From positions 1-35,207 of the forward strand of contig JAJRWH010000003.1 in the NCBI GenBank assembly GCA_024276935.1: a DNA stretch of 35,207 bases, in the 5' to 3' direction. A model generated the notes under the pieces. The model made no database searches and had not been told where the DNA came from. It was given only the letters and a program-made list of their open reading frames with translations. A program made the translations under genes and the position numbers. This DNA comes from Deltaproteobacteria bacterium. Its GTDB lineage: Bacteria > Desulfobacterota > Desulfuromonadia > Desulfuromonadales > Geopsychrobacteraceae. Shown here in pieces: positions 8,653 to 18,636 of the stretch; position 1 is the stretch's first letter, and each line of letters opens with the position of its first letter.

Positions 8653-9387
8653 TCACGATCCTCCATAACGCTTCGCCAGCTCGTAGACGGCTTCCTCAAT
8701 GCAGGCCCGCAGCGCCTTGTCGATTCCTTCTTTCGCATCATGACTGAGACCGACATCGCCACCGCGAACCTTGCCCTTGGTCATACGACTCAGAAAAGAC
8801 CCCACGCCCGAGACTGAAAAACCACCCTCTTTCACCTTCTTGCGGACATTTACCGCATCAAGCACCGCCCCGGTTCGGGCATCGAGTACCCGGACATCGA
8901 GACCGATCTCGGCTTTTTCGCCGCTCGCTTCAACACCGAGCCCTTTGTAGGTCGCCGCCGTCCCGGTGCGGCTCGCCTGGGCGTTGGCCTCGGTCACCGT
9001 GCCGACGAAGATGTAGTCCGAACCGGTCAAGCGATGCTGTGCCACATCTCCCTTGGTCATCCCCTGCTGATTGAGCTGTTTTTCGCGATAGACACTCTCT
9101 TCAAGACGCTGCCGCTCAAGCACCGCAAAGGTATGTGACTTGATCAACGCCGTGGTAAACATGTCGGTGAGAGATGCCGGTGAAATTTCTGACACCGTAC
9201 TGTTGAACTGATAGATGGTTACTGTCGGCTTCGGCCCTTTACGATAGGGGAGGCTTTCGAGTTTTTTGGTTGTCGCCGAGTCATCCACTTTGGGGTCACC
9301 CCAGGCAAAAGCCGAAAGTGGCGAAAACAGCACTGTGATCAGGACCGCCACAAGCAGCGGATTAAAACAACGATTGCGCAAACTCAT
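8653..9387 (-). CDS. CsgG/HfaB-like family protein
   Basis: This is a 244-aa exported protein with a signal peptide (cleavage near 'SAFAWG') and a good GGAGG site before the ATG at 9387. The body matches the CsgG-type fold: an opening strand 'PTVTIYQFNSTV', a helix with 'LTDMFTTALIKS', 'FAVLERQRLEE', 'LTGSDYIFVGTVTEA', and 'LDVRVLDARTGAVL'. CsgG forms the outer-membrane secretion pore for curli subunits, and relatives act in holdfast attachment or as periplasmic partners. Unlike CsgG it has no lipobox cysteine, so it may be periplasmic rather than a lipidated pore. It sits among secreted proteins of unknown function, which suggests a role in their export or assembly (inference). Confidence 0.8.
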   Translation of the reverse strand: MSLRNRCFNPLLVAVLITVLFSPLSAFAWGDPKVDDSATTKKLESLPYRKGPKPTVTIYQFNSTVSEISPASLTDMFTTALIKSHTFAVLERQRLEESVYREKQLNQQGMTKGDVAQHRLTGSDYIFVGTVTEANAQASRTGTAATYKGLGVEASGEKAEIGLDVRVLDARTGAVLDAVNVRKKVKEGGFSVSGVGSFLSRMTKGKVRGGDVGLSHDAKEGIDKALRACIEEAVYELAKRYGGS

Positions 9388-9433
9388 ACTCTAACCTCCA
9401 TTTCATTTGAGAAGATGTACACACCCCACCCAA

Positions 9434-10429
9434 TCAGAAGAGCGACTTGAAGAGCCCTTTCACCCCTTTTTTGATCTTTTCCTTGACGCCTTTGGGCTCA
9501 TCTTCCGGTGACGATGACTTTTCCCCCCAACGGGCGGCCTCGGCTTCGTGGCGGTCACTGGCAGTGGCATCGCTGGTTTCTCCATTCGACACCTCTTTTT
9601 CAGCCGGGTCCTCCGCCTGCATTGCCTGTTTACGCGCCTGTTTCATCATCCGCTGCCGCTCGTTTGAATTTGTCGACTGCTTCCGGGTGGGCTGGGGTTG
9701 CCGCATGAAATCCTGAAGTTTGGCAAAACGTTTGTAGTTATCGGGTATTGCGAAGCGGGAGTCCGGCACCTTCACCTGATCGACGGCGATAATCTCGCTG
9801 GCGGACTCGGTGGCATCCGCCTGAATCTCGACATTCTTCAGGACATAGCCCGAAGCAATCACCTTGCGGTACGCCTTTGACGACTTGATTTTCTCCTCTC
9901 TTTCCGGGTCCATGCCGCAGGCCCAGGCGTTTCCACCTCGATCCAGGGCTCCATGGTTCTTCCAGAGGCGATCCAGCTCTTTCAGACGCGGATCCCGATT
10001 GACCCAGATATCCTCGTAGGGTTTTTGATCCACCAGAATGCGGAAAGCTTCGGCCTTGAACCCGGCAATTTTCGTCATTCCAAGTTTTTTGACGCGCACC
10101 TCAGGCGTTGGAACCGGATCGCGTTTGAACCCGGCTTCCGCATAAACCTTCTTTGTCATTTCGCACATTTCCCTGGCGAACTGACGTGGCGTTCCTTTCC
10201 AATAGTTCTTGTTTGTATCGGAGACGAGGGCCATGGTCTCACCCGAATAGATCCCCCGCCCATTTCCCCAGGAACTCACAAAACGATCCCCGTCAGCAAA
10301 CAAGATGTTGACCTTGGCAGACGAAGCCATCTTCTCCTTAATTTTCAAACCGGCATGAGCGGTAGATGCCAATCCCAAAAACAGGCAGAAGAACAAGATG
10401 GCAGCACTTTTAATTGACCTTGATTCCAT
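9434..10429 (-). CDS. Secreted protein, DUF4412-like domain with charged tail
   Basis: This is a 331-aa exported protein; GGGAGG lies seven bases before the ATG at 10429 and a signal peptide ends near 'TAHAGL'. The first ~220 residues resemble the DUF4412 / outer-membrane lipoprotein carrier-like type: strand-rich text such as 'KVNILFADGDRFVSSW', 'YWKGTPRQ' and 'VPDSRFAIPDNYKRF'. The last ~100 residues are very polar and low complexity (Gln, Lys, Glu, Ser) and end in a basic amphipathic 'GVKEKIKKGVKGLFKSLF'. The tail may bind a membrane or acidic partner. The family assignment is tentative. The gene lies 26 bases from the preceding small gene and 46 from the CsgG-like gene, so they are probably cotranscribed. 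Confidence 0.75.
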   Translation of the reverse strand: MESRSIKSAAILFFCLFLGLASTAHAGLKIKEKMASSAKVNILFADGDRFVSSWGNGRGIYSGETMALVSDTNKNYWKGTPRQFAREMCEMTKKVYAEAGFKRDPVPTPEVRVKKLGMTKIAGFKAEAFRILVDQKPYEDIWVNRDPRLKELDRLWKNHGALDRGGNAWACGMDPEREEKIKSSKAYRKVIASGYVLKNVEIQADATESASEIIAVDQVKVPDSRFAIPDNYKRFAKLQDFMRQPQPTRKQSTNSNERQRMMKQARKQAMQAEDPAEKEVSNGETSDATASDRHEAEAARWGEKSSSPEDEPKGVKEKIKKGVKGLFKSLF

Positions 10430-10455
10430 ACTTAAGCCTCCCTGATTTGTACAAA

Positions 10456-10854
10456 TTACGGCCCCGCCTTGCTGCAGGTAAAAGAACCGGCACCATCTGT
10501 TTCACAACGGTAACCGGCAGGAACCGGCCGCTTGACGCTCACATGGCCGACACGGCCAAAAAGTGGTGCCCGATAAACACAGAACAAATCTCGTCCCTGT
10601 ATTTGAGAGCGAACAAAACCGGCGGGAGTCCCCTTGTCGGTTGCTGACCAACCCGTCGGCAGCAGACCACTTTTGACTCCAGTGAAAACGGCGGGACATT
10701 GAAGGCTGATCTCCCGGCTTCCAAGCCAGAGATTCGATCCTCGCGTTTGCCCGGAGAGGGATGGCGCAGTCTTCCAGCCCGGTCCGACAGCCATTGCTGA
10801 AGAAACAATGAAAAGGCAAAGAGCGATACTGATCCGCAACGTGTATATCGGCAT
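10456..10854 (-). CDS. Small secreted cysteine-containing protein
   Basis: This is a 132-aa protein with a signal peptide (cleavage near 'SSAMAV'), then about 110 residues with four cysteines, probably two disulfides, and aromatic strand-like segments ('SREISLQCPAVFTGV', 'RDLFCVYRAPLF', 'GYRCETDGAGSFTCS'). The start at 10854 has a modest GAGGG site. I do not recognise the family. It is the first secreted-protein gene downstream of the two-component system and is separated from it by 162 bases containing a possible terminator. Confidence 0.65.
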   Translation of the reverse strand: MPIYTLRISIALCLFIVSSAMAVGPGWKTAPSLSGQTRGSNLWLGSREISLQCPAVFTGVKSGLLPTGWSATDKGTPAGFVRSQIQGRDLFCVYRAPLFGRVGHVSVKRPVPAGYRCETDGAGSFTCSKAGP

Positions 10855-10969
10855 TCCGATCCCTCTTTCGCATGAGTGGTCACAAATTTGGCCTGCTCTT
10901 GTTTCTCAGCCTAAACTCTGAACGTAAAATGCCAACACCCCCGAATGGGGGGGGAGAGAGAGAAAGAGA

Positions 10970-10990
10970 ATCCGGATCTATTCCGGACTA
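10970..10990 (-). terminator. Possible terminator after the response regulator gene
   Basis: TCCGGA, five bases, TCCGGA forms a 6-bp hairpin about 30 bases past the response-regulator stop (read on the minus strand). It is followed by a pyrimidine tract (TTCTCTTTCTCTC) rather than a pure T run. A second short GC hairpin (CCCCC-ATTC-GGGGG) lies further on. Either could separate the regulator pair from the secreted-protein genes. Confidence 0.35.
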
Positions 10991-11016
10991 CTGTAAAAAT
11001 GGCGGGGGATAAATGT

Positions 11017-11661
11017 TCATTTGGAAGAGATTAATCCGAGGCGAAGTGCTTCGACCACAGCTTCTGCACGACGCGATACATCAAGTTTCTGGTAAATAAC
11101 TTTCGTGTAACTGGCAACAGTATTGTTACTCAAACCGAGGATTTCTGCTGTCTCGGGCCGCGAATATCCTTTGGCCAGCAACTGTAGAACATCGCACTCC
11201 CGCCGGGTCAGTTTCTCGGTGAAGCCTTCGTCCCTGGCCGCGGGTGCGGTAAAAAAGGAGAGAATTCTTCCGGCAACCCCCGGCGAGAGCGGTGGCTCAC
11301 CATCAAGCACTTTTCGCAATTGCAGGATCTGCTCTTCGTGGGGTTGATCTTTAATCAGATAGCCTTCCGCCCCCGCCCGCAGAGCATCAAAGATATGACC
11401 ATCATCATCGAAAGTTGTTGAAATCACACAATGAGTGGAGGGTGTCTTCTGTTTGATCTCGCGAACCAGATCGATCCCGGATCCATCCGGAAGGTTGATG
11501 TCGATCAGAGCCAGATCATACTGCACCGCGGCCAGCAGGCGACGTGCTTCCTCGCAGGTAACCACGCCCTGAAGGCGAGCGGCAGAAAACACTTCGGCCA
11601 GATGTTCCAGCCACCAAAGACGGGTATCTTCATGATCTTCGATAATCAGAATATGGCGCAT
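11017..11661 (-). CDS. NarL/LuxR-type response regulator
   Basis: This 214-aa protein has an N-terminal receiver domain (acidic 'IIEDHED', phospho-acceptor Asp54 in 'ALIDINLPDG', Thr82/83, Lys104) and a C-terminal GerE helix-turn-helix ('LTRRECDVLQLLAKGYSRPETAEILGLSNNTVASYTKVIYQKL'-type, shown here in part). All catalytic receiver residues are present. GGAGGG precedes the ATG at 11661, and the gene starts 24 bases after the stop of the histidine kinase gene, which is clearly its partner. It likely controls transcription of the adjacent secreted-protein genes (inference from position). Confidence 0.93.
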   Translation of the reverse strand: MRHILIIEDHEDTRLWWLEHLAEVFSAARLQGVVTCEEARRLLAAVQYDLALIDINLPDGSGIDLVREIKQKTPSTHCVISTTFDDDGHIFDALRAGAEGYLIKDQPHEEQILQLRKVLDGEPPLSPGVAGRILSFFTAPAARDEGFTEKLTRRECDVLQLLAKGYSRPETAEILGLSNNTVASYTKVIYQKLDVSRRAEAVVEALRLGLISSK

Positions 11662-11685
11662 GACATCCCTCCCCTTTTATCAAAA

Positions 11686-13857
11686 TCAGGTATTCCGGTG
11701 TGAAGATTCAGGGTTTCCAGATAATGGAATCTGCAACTCTATGGCAAAGGTTCCGGCGGAGAAATCTGCGGCATAACGGAACTGACCGCCGATTTCAACA
11801 ATCCGATTTTCTATATTCTTCAATCCCTTACCAACTGTTATCTGCTCTGAATCGTACCGGACACCATCGTTACGGATTGACCCTCTCAGTACTTTTGAGT
11901 CCAAATGCCAGCAGATATCGAAAGAAGTGGGTGAGGCATGTTTCAGAACATTGCTCACCGCTTCGTAGAGAACCCGTGAAAGATTGACCCATTGACGAGC
12001 CGAAAGAGAAATCCCTTCTGGCTCTTCGGCATCCCCCCAGTTCAGCTGCACATCCGCACGCGAACACCGTTCTTTGCAGTCGTAATGCCACTTTCCCAGT
12101 GCGACGGACAGATCAAGCGGGCCCTCCTGTCCCAGGCTGTAGATAATATCGCGTAATGACCGAAGTGCGTCCCGTGCCAGACCAGAAAGTTCAACCGTTG
12201 GGGCACTGTGCACAATCGAGAGCAACCGACCGCCGATTTCGTCATGCAGATCCCGCATGATCCGCTCACGTTCTTCTTCCGCCCCCTCGGTATAGGCTCG
12301 CAAACGATCTTCCGTCTGTCGAGCAATCCTGTGCAGCGAATTTGCAACCCGAAGATCAGCCTCTGAAAAAAGCCTCGCCCCCCGATCGGCAAAATACAAG
12401 CTGAACCCCTTGTCCTCTTCCAGCGATGGGACATAGAGGATCTCGCCATCCTCCCTGAGCTCGGAAATCTCACCTTCGCCAGCAACTTCCTGTAGACGAG
12501 AAGGCCGAAAAACTCCGCGCAAACCCTTGGCCATGGCAGAAGATGCAGACTGCGGGTTCTCAAGCAAGGTACTGATCAGCATCGGCAGAACCTCGGCAAC
12601 CGGACGACGGGACGGTCGGTAGATGCGATTCCAGACCCAAATACGCAGCGGAAAGTAACACCATCCCACCAGTAAAAGTGAGATAGTCAACGCTATCGGT
12701 TGTGACAAAGAGGCCAGAAATACCAGACCGACATCAAAAGAGACCAGAACCACCCCGGCGAGAAACCACAACCAGACATCAAACCACCAGCGATCCAGAT
12801 TAAACAGCCGATAGCGCAATACTCCCATGGCCAGGCCGAGATAGAGGAGCAGCATAATCCCCAGCCCCACAGCCAAAGGGACTTCGTGGCTTCCCTTGAG
12901 GGTCATAGGGAGGTAATAAACCAGCAACGCCAGGCCATCACAGACAAACAGGCTCATGGAAAACCAGCGGTATGCGGCCCGGTCCGCCGGACGATGTCGC
13001 ACCCTTCGCCACTGGATAACGGCAATGATGACTGCGATCAAAAAAAAGATCGGCAACTGAAAAAGAATAGAATGCCCCGGCAGGTCATGCCATTGGAATA
13101 CCTCATTCAACCAGAAAGGAAGGACCATCATCAGCAGTAAGGGCAGCACCGGAATCCTGAACAGCTGTCTCGGGTAATGCCACAGCAGCCCGATCAGAGA
13201 AATGGTAAAAAACCCGTTCCAGGCATGGTAGGTACGCTGTAAAGATTTGAGCAGGCTGACCGACATGGTCAGTTCCCGGGTTGAGATGATGGCCACGGTT
13301 GACGCCAGCAACAGAAAGAAAACACCTGTCCCCAGTAAAAAGCGTGGCGCGCGCTCATGACGGCGGATGGACCAGATCGAAAAACCAGCCAACAACGCGA
13401 CAAATCCGATCAGATTGATCAACCAGAAATCGAACGGCAACGCACTGAGTGGTCTCTCCGCCGTCGGTTGCACGTGCAGAACACGGCCATCTTCGAGCTG
13501 AAGCGAAACAACAGGAGACTCCAGAATTTGCTGCAACGCCGCCTGGCGTGCATAAAAGCCGTTCAGAATGGCAAAGGTGGGAAAGAAATCGGGATCGCGG
13601 ACCAGGTCGGCAGGCTCGATGACAAACCAGCGCCCGGTGATGTCTCCGATCTTGAGAATCACATCTCGAGGGGTGAGAATCGTGGAGGATGGCCCACGGG
13701 GATCAACAGTGGTCACGACAGCACCTACGAAAGGCTGGCCACCTTTCAGCTGAACCCCCAGGTACGGTTGCAACATCGCCAGACGAGCGGAAAACCCCAC
13801 GACGGTCGCACCAAGGATGGCGGCAAAAGCAAGAATGAGAAGCGGGACTCGATTCAG
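11686..13857 (-). CDS. Membrane sensor histidine kinase with PDZ-like periplasmic domain
   Basis: The order of parts is: one N-terminal membrane helix, an extracytoplasmic PDZ-like domain ('YLGVQLKGGQPFVGAVV'...'LTPRDVILKIGDI'), about eight further membrane helices, a GAF-like linker, a HisKA_3 dimerisation region with phospho-His in 'MRDLHDEIGGR' (forward position 12244-12246), and an HATPase with N box 'EAVSNVLKHA' and G box 'GKGLKNIENR'. This is the NarX/DesK class that pairs with LuxR-type regulators. The start is uncertain: the best-placed ribosome site (GGGGAGGA) precedes a CTG at 13857, directly before the first helix. An ATG at 13983 would add 42 basic, non-conserved-looking residues and has no ribosome site. 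PDZ domains bind protein C-termini, so the signal may be an unfolded or exported protein. Confidence 0.88.
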   Translation of the reverse strand: MNRVPLLILAFAAILGATVVGFSARLAMLQPYLGVQLKGGQPFVGAVVTTVDPRGPSSTILTPRDVILKIGDITGRWFVIEPADLVRDPDFFPTFAILNGFYARQAALQQILESPVVSLQLEDGRVLHVQPTAERPLSALPFDFWLINLIGFVALLAGFSIWSIRRHERAPRFLLGTGVFFLLLASTVAIISTRELTMSVSLLKSLQRTYHAWNGFFTISLIGLLWHYPRQLFRIPVLPLLLMMVLPFWLNEVFQWHDLPGHSILFQLPIFFLIAVIIAVIQWRRVRHRPADRAAYRWFSMSLFVCDGLALLVYYLPMTLKGSHEVPLAVGLGIMLLLYLGLAMGVLRYRLFNLDRWWFDVWLWFLAGVVLVSFDVGLVFLASLSQPIALTISLLLVGWCYFPLRIWVWNRIYRPSRRPVAEVLPMLISTLLENPQSASSAMAKGLRGVFRPSRLQEVAGEGEISELREDGEILYVPSLEEDKGFSLYFADRGARLFSEADLRVANSLHRIARQTEDRLRAYTEGAEEERERIMRDLHDEIGGRLLSIVHSAPTVELSGLARDALRSLRDIIYSLGQEGPLDLSVALGKWHYDCKERCSRADVQLNWGDAEEPEGISLSARQWVNLSRVLYEAVSNVLKHASPTSFDICWHLDSKVLRGSIRNDGVRYDSEQITVGKGLKNIENRIVEIGGQFRYAADFSAGTFAIELQIPLSGNPESSHRNT

Positions 13858-14271
13858 ATGTTCCTCCCCAGGCAAGCATCTGAGCTGCCAGATTCGTGAC
13901 AGATTAAAGCTGGGCTGGCAAACTCCTCGACAACGAGGCAGCCCCCTCCCTCTTCCCTTTCCAGAGGGGAATCGCAACCACATACAAGAATTCTGTACCC
14001 CACAAAAAAGAGCTACACCTTATCCAACTATCTCTTTCTTTTCAATAGACTAGTTATCTACTCAGGAAACCAGCCGGTGGTTACCCAGTGCAACCCTGAG
14101 GCAATAAGATTCTCGCCCGGTCTCCACCCTCTGAAGGATGAGAACAACCCATTTCAGAATAAAAAGTGTCTACGGGGCTTTTCATGACCGGCATCTTCAA
14201 TTATCATCCGGCTTTCATATTCAATTTTCCTGTCGGGAAAGCCCGGCAATGCCACAAAAAGGACTCAAACG
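13858..14271. other. Divergent intergenic region between histidine kinase and alaS
   Basis: Both flanking genes are transcribed outwards, so promoters for each should lie here. A possible one for the kinase is listed separately. I looked for a T-box leader before alaS and found no recognisable T-box core. No gene is evident apart from the possible N-terminal extension of the kinase up to 13983. Confidence 0.5.
14017..14045 (-). promoter_or_regulatory. Possible sigma-70 promoter for the two-component system
   Basis: On the minus strand, TTGAAA (14040-14045) is followed after 17 bases by TAAGGT (14017-14022). The -35 box is good and the -10 box is only moderate. It lies 160-190 bases upstream of the favoured kinase start. 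Confidence 0.3.
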
Positions 14272-16917
14272 ATGACAGGCTCAGAAATTCGCGCCCGCTT
14301 CCTCAAATTTTTTGCCGATCGTGGGCATACCGTGGTCAAGTCCTCTTCGCTGGTTCCGCATAATGACCCGACCCTGCTTTTTACCAATGCCGGAATGAAC
14401 CAGTTTAAAGATTGCTTTCTCGGTGCGGAAAAGCGCGACTATGTGCGGGCCTGTACCTCACAAAAATGTGTCCGGGCTGGCGGCAAACATAATGACCTGG
14501 AAAATGTCGGGCGCACCGCACGTCATCACACCTTTTTTGAAATGCTCGGTAATTTTTCCTTTGGCGACTACTTCAAAAAAGAAGCGATTGCCTTCGCCTG
14601 GGAGTTTCTGACTCAGGATCTGGGGATCGACAAGGATCGTCTCTATGTTTCGGTTTACACCGACGACGACGAGGCCGCCAGAATCTGGATCGACCAGGAA
14701 GGAATCCCCCCGGAAAGAATCTACCGTTTTGAAGAGGATAATTTCTGGTCGATGGGTGATACCGGTCCCTGTGGGCCCTGCTCGGAGATTTTCTACGACA
14801 ATGGCCCTGGAACAGGTTGCGACTCGCCCGATTGTGAAGTTGGCTGCGACTGTGACCGCTACATGGAAATCTGGAATAACGTTTTTATGCAGTTCGACCG
14901 TCAGACCGACGGCACCATGATCCCTCTGCCAAAACCGGCGGTTGATACCGGTATGGGTCTGGAGCGGATTACCAATGTCATGCAGCAAAAAAGTACCAAC
15001 TACGACACCGATCTGTTGCGCGACATCATTGGCTACATCGAGAAACTTGCCGCCAGGACCTACGGTGATGATGAGGAACAGGATGTCTCGATGCGGGTCA
15101 TTGCCGACCACAGCCGGGCAACCGCCTATCTGATTGCGGATGGTGTCCTGCCCTCCAACGAAGGGCGGGGTTATGTCCTGCGCCGTATCATGCGCCGGGC
15201 CATGCGCCATGCCAAGATGCTTGGATTTGAAGATCCGGTTCTTTATCAGATCACCAGTTTTGTGCTCGACTTCATGGCAGAAGCCTATCCTGATGAGGCC
15301 GGGCGGAAAGATTTCGTCGCCAAGGTTGTGCAAAACGAGGAAGAACGATTTATCCAGACCCTCGGTAACGGTTTACGCATTTTGCAGGATGAAATTGCCA
15401 AACTGGCAGAACAACAGCAAAAAACTATCCCCGGTGAAACAGTTTTCAAGCTCTACGACACCTACGGTTTTCCTGTCGACCTGACTGCAGACATCGTTGA
15501 GAAAGACGGCTACCGTCTGGACCTGGACGGTTTTGAAGTCTGCATGGAAAAACAGCGCAAAAAGGCTCGTGAGCACTGGAAAGGATCGGGTGAAGAAGCC
15601 GTTTCGGCTATCTACAAACAGTTGGCTGACCAGGGAGTTTCCTCCACCTTCAGTGGCTACCAGACCCTGCAGGATCAGGGCGAGGTTTTGAGTCTCATTC
15701 TTAAAGGGCAACCGGTCGATGAAGCGGCCTGTGGTGAAAAGGTTGAAGTAATCTGCTCGGTCACTCCCTGTTATGGCGAATCGGGGGGGCAGGTCGGTGA
15801 CAGCGGCAGCATGACCAGCGATGAGGCCAATTTGCGTATTATCGACACCAGCAAGCCTCTTCCCGATCTGCTGGTCCACCACTGTGAGGTGGTCACGGGC
15901 GCTATCCACCGGGGAGACAAGGTCACTATCGAGGTCGATCATGAGCGCCGCATGCAGATTGTCCGCAACCACACTGCTACGCACCTTTTACAAGCCGCCC
16001 TGCAAAAAGTTCTTGGCGACCATATCAAACAGGCCGGTTCACTGGTTACGCCAGAGAGACTGCGGTTCGATTTCACCCACTTCTCTCCGGTCAGCACTCA
16101 GGAGTTGCAACAGGTCGAAGAACTGGTCAATGCCGAAATTCGCCGCAATTGCGCGGTATCAAGCCGGGAAATGGCGGCAGATGATGCCATGGCCGCCGGG
16201 GCGATGGCTCTGTTCGGCGAAAAATATGGTGATCGGGTACGCGTGGTTGAAGTCGGTGATTTTTCGATGGAACTCTGCGGTGGCACCCACGCCAAAGCGG
16301 CCGGAGATATCGGCCTTTTCCGTATTATTACTGAGGGCGGGATTGCTGCGGGGGTCCGACGAATCGAAGCCGTTACCGGTGACGGAGCCCTGCATCAGGT
16401 CCACCAGCAACAGCAGATGCTCGACCAGTTGGGCCGCCTGCTCAAGAGCGATCCGGCAAATTTGGAACAACGGTTGCAGAAAGTCCTTGAACATCAACGC
16501 CAACTTGAAAAAGAAGTCCAGCAATTGCAGGCCAAAGTTAACGCTGATCTGGGCGGTGATTTGCTGGATCAGGTTCAGGAGGTCGATGGGGTCAAACTGC
16601 TCGCCGCGCGGATCGACGGCAGCGACGGCAAGCAGCTGCGTGAGCTTTCAGATCAACTGCGCGACAAATTACAATCAGGAGTCCTGGTTCTGACCGGTGA
16701 ATGTGATGGCAAGGTTCCGCTGCTGGTTGCAGTCACCAAAGATCTGACCAAAAAAATAGCGGCCGGAAACCTGATCAAACCCCTGGCTGAAATCGTCGGT
16801 GGTCGAGGTGGTGGCCGCCCTGATATGGCCCAGGCTGGCGGCAAGGATGTCTCTCAAATTGACCAACTGCTTGCTGCCGTACCGCAACAGCTTGCAGCCC
16901 TGCTGAACAAGGGATAG
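14272..16917 (+). CDS. alaS: Alanyl-tRNA synthetase
   Basis: This 881-aa protein charges tRNA-Ala with alanine in the cytoplasm. The class II catalytic domain is at the N-terminus ('[20 protein letters not shown]', '[13 protein letters not shown]', motif 2 region '[19 protein letters not shown]', '[13 protein letters not shown]'). The editing domain carries the zinc ligands in 'HTATH' (about residues 567-571) and 'CGGTH' (about 668-672), and the C-terminal oligomerisation region ends in a Gly-rich '[15 protein letters not shown]'. The length is normal for the family. AAAGGA precedes the ATG. A cysteine-rich insert '[20 protein letters not shown]' is typical of many bacterial enzymes. Confidence 0.98.
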   Translation: MTGSEIRARFLKFFADRGHTVVKSSSLVPHNDPTLLFTNAGMNQFKDCFLGAEKRDYVRACTSQKCVRAGGKHNDLENVGRTARHHTFFEMLGNFSFGDYFKKEAIAFAWEFLTQDLGIDKDRLYVSVYTDDDEAARIWIDQEGIPPERIYRFEEDNFWSMGDTGPCGPCSEIFYDNGPGTGCDSPDCEVGCDCDRYMEIWNNVFMQFDRQTDGTMIPLPKPAVDTGMGLERITNVMQQKSTNYDTDLLRDIIGYIEKLAARTYGDDEEQDVSMRVIADHSRATAYLIADGVLPSNEGRGYVLRRIMRRAMRHAKMLGFEDPVLYQITSFVLDFMAEAYPDEAGRKDFVAKVVQNEEERFIQTLGNGLRILQDEIAKLAEQQQKTIPGETVFKLYDTYGFPVDLTADIVEKDGYRLDLDGFEVCMEKQRKKAREHWKGSGEEAVSAIYKQLADQGVSSTFSGYQTLQDQGEVLSLILKGQPVDEAACGEKVEVICSVTPCYGESGGQVGDSGSMTSDEANLRIIDTSKPLPDLLVHHCEVVTGAIHRGDKVTIEVDHERRMQIVRNHTATHLLQAALQKVLGDHIKQAGSLVTPERLRFDFTHFSPVSTQELQQVEELVNAEIRRNCAVSSREMAADDAMAAGAMALFGEKYGDRVRVVEVGDFSMELCGGTHAKAAGDIGLFRIITEGGIAAGVRRIEAVTGDGALHQVHQQQQMLDQLGRLLKSDPANLEQRLQKVLEHQRQLEKEVQQLQAKVNADLGGDLLDQVQEVDGVKLLAARIDGSDGKQLRELSDQLRDKLQSGVLVLTGECDGKVPLLVAVTKDLTKKIAAGNLIKPLAEIVGGRGGGRPDMAQAGGKDVSQIDQLLAAVPQQLAALLNKG

Positions 16918-17022
16918 ATTCCGTCACGTAGACAACCGCCACCAGTCGGCTATAGTTCATGAATGCATTGGCACAAAGGTTCGACCAACATCAATCCAGG
17001 CCAAGGAAAAGGTGAAACGACA

Positions 17023-17370
17023 ATGAGACCCGGCGCCCTGATTCAAACCGCAGAGCAGGAAGAATACGCCCATCCCAAGCATGCTCGTTTTTTTCTGAGA
17101 GACGTGGTCACGGCGCTGGAAAACCCGGATCTGTCTGTTCACCGGGGCCGGATTGAAGTCGGGGGTGAAATTTTGCCCCACCCCCATGATATTCAGACCG
17201 AAACATTCTACATTCTCTCCGGTGATGCAATCTGTACCATCGGCGAAGAAACCTACCCGGTCTCTGCGGGTCATTGCTGCATTGCACCGGCAGGGACCCT
17301 TCATGGTTTAAAAAATTCGGGCGACCAGCCGGTAGAATTGCTGGCACTCTTTACCCCGCCGTTAAAATAA
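17023..17370 (+). CDS. Small single-domain cupin protein
   Basis: This encodes 115 residues forming one cupin barrel: motif 1 'GGEILPHPHDIQTETFYILSG' (two His and one Glu as likely metal ligands) and motif 2 'PAGTLHGLKNSG' (a further His). The ATG at 17023 has AAAGGTGA seven bases upstream, whereas an upstream ATG at 16963 has none. The substrate is not predictable; related small cupins include sugar isomerases, dioxygenase-like and sensor domains. It is followed closely by a histidine-kinase hybrid gene (22 bases). Confidence 0.82.
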   Translation: MRPGALIQTAEQEEYAHPKHARFFLRDVVTALENPDLSVHRGRIEVGGEILPHPHDIQTETFYILSGDAICTIGEETYPVSAGHCCIAPAGTLHGLKNSGDQPVELLALFTPPLK

Positions 17371-17392
17371 GGCCATTGCGGAGCCCCCCCTG

Positions 17393-18523
17393 GTGGAACT
17401 GGCACAACGACCTCAATCTGAAATGAGCCTTCAGCAGCAAGGAAAAACCTTGCTGATTGTCGATGATGAGCCGATCATCCGTGATCTTTGTGCCAGGGCT
17501 CTCAAGGGCTTTGAAATATTACAGGCCAACGACGGGCAGGAAGCCGCCGATCTGCTCAAGCAGCAGGACGTGGATGTCATTCTCACCGATGTGATGATGC
17601 CACGTCTCAACGGCCTCGACCTGTTGCGTCAGATCAAGGAGGCCACCCCCGATCAGGTCGTCATTCTGATGACCGGCTACACGGAAAAAGAAGTCATTCT
17701 GCAAGCCCTCAAAGCTGGAGCCGATGATTTCATCAGCAAGCCGCTGAATCTGTTGCAGCTTCGTACCACCGTCGACAAGGTTCTCGAAAAACGCACCCTG
17801 CAACAGCAATTGTCGAACCTGCAACGTGCCGACAAGCTCAAAAGTGACTTTCTCGGCCTAATCTCGCATAAACTGAAGACCCCGGCCACAGCAATTTCCT
17901 TGTTCATTCAAAATATTGCTGAGGGGATCATGGACCCGGATGACCCGGGTTTTCGCGAAATGCTCGGAATGGTCCAGGCCGAAACCCTGCATATGGAGCA
18001 TCTGATTCAGGACCTGCTCTATTTCAGCCAGATTATTCTCGATGACAAGCCGACTCAGCTGCAGCCGGTAGAACTGGGTAAAATCATCCGCCAGCTCTGT
18101 GCTGCCATGCAACCTCTGGCCAGCGCAAAAAAGCAGCAGTTCGACATCAAAGTCAGTGTGCCCTTCCCGCCCGACCCCCTCGATCTGGACCGTGAACGTA
18201 TTGCCTTTGCCCTGCGTGCCCTGCTCGACAACGCGATTAAATTCACGCCCGAATCTGGCTCGATCCAGTTTGAAGCAACCCTGACCGAGCAACAGGTCAA
18301 ACTGATTGTCCGTGACACCGGCCCGGGGATACCGAGCGCAGAAATGAAAAAAGTATTCTCCAAGTTCTACCAGATCGACCCGGCCAACAGTGGTCAGGTT
18401 CGTGGCTTTGGACTGGGTCTCTACTATGCCCGTGAATTTGTCCGATCAATGGGGGGCGAACTGAGCCTCGAAAGCAGCCAGAGCCTCGGTACCGTCGCAA
18501 CAATTGCCCTGCCACGCAATTAA
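17393..18523 (+). CDS. Hybrid receiver-histidine kinase, cytoplasmic
   Basis: This is a 376-aa protein with an N-terminal receiver domain (DD at 24-25, phospho-Asp66 in '[10 protein letters not shown]', Thr94, Lys116) joined directly to a HisKA/HATPase kinase: H box '[10 protein letters not shown]' (His159), N box '[10 protein letters not shown]', G1 'RDTGPGIP', F box 'FSKFYQ', G2 'GFGLGLYYA'. There are no membrane segments, so it is a soluble kinase that takes its input through the receiver. The GTG at 17393 has GGAG at long spacing. An ATG at 17423 is an alternative that keeps the receiver intact. No response-regulator partner lies beside it, so the output is unknown. Confidence 0.9.
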   Translation: MELAQRPQSEMSLQQQGKTLLIVDDEPIIRDLCARALKGFEILQANDGQEAADLLKQQDVDVILTDVMMPRLNGLDLLRQIKEATPDQVVILMTGYTEKEVILQALKAGADDFISKPLNLLQLRTTVDKVLEKRTLQQQLSNLQRADKLKSDFLGLISHKLKTPATAISLFIQNIAEGIMDPDDPGFREMLGMVQAETLHMEHLIQDLLYFSQIILDDKPTQLQPVELGKIIRQLCAAMQPLASAKKQQFDIKVSVPFPPDPLDLDRERIAFALRALLDNAIKFTPESGSIQFEATLTEQQVKLIVRDTGPGIPSAEMKKVFSKFYQIDPANSGQVRGFGLGLYYAREFVRSMGGELSLESSQSLGTVATIALPRN

Positions 18524-18636
18524 CCCTGTCTGCCGTCCGAAAACCAGCTAAACCCTTTTATTGCATCAGCTTTTTGTGCTATATGTCATCTTTTCCCCAA
18601 TCCGGGGAGCAAGAACAATTCTGGAGTCAGAAAAAA

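Noticed and set aside
13984..14271. T-box leader before alaS
   Set aside because: No T-box sequence (TGGNACCGCG-type) is present.
14458..15984. Long minus-strand frames opposite alaS
   Set aside because: These are antisense shadows of a clearly intact alaS.
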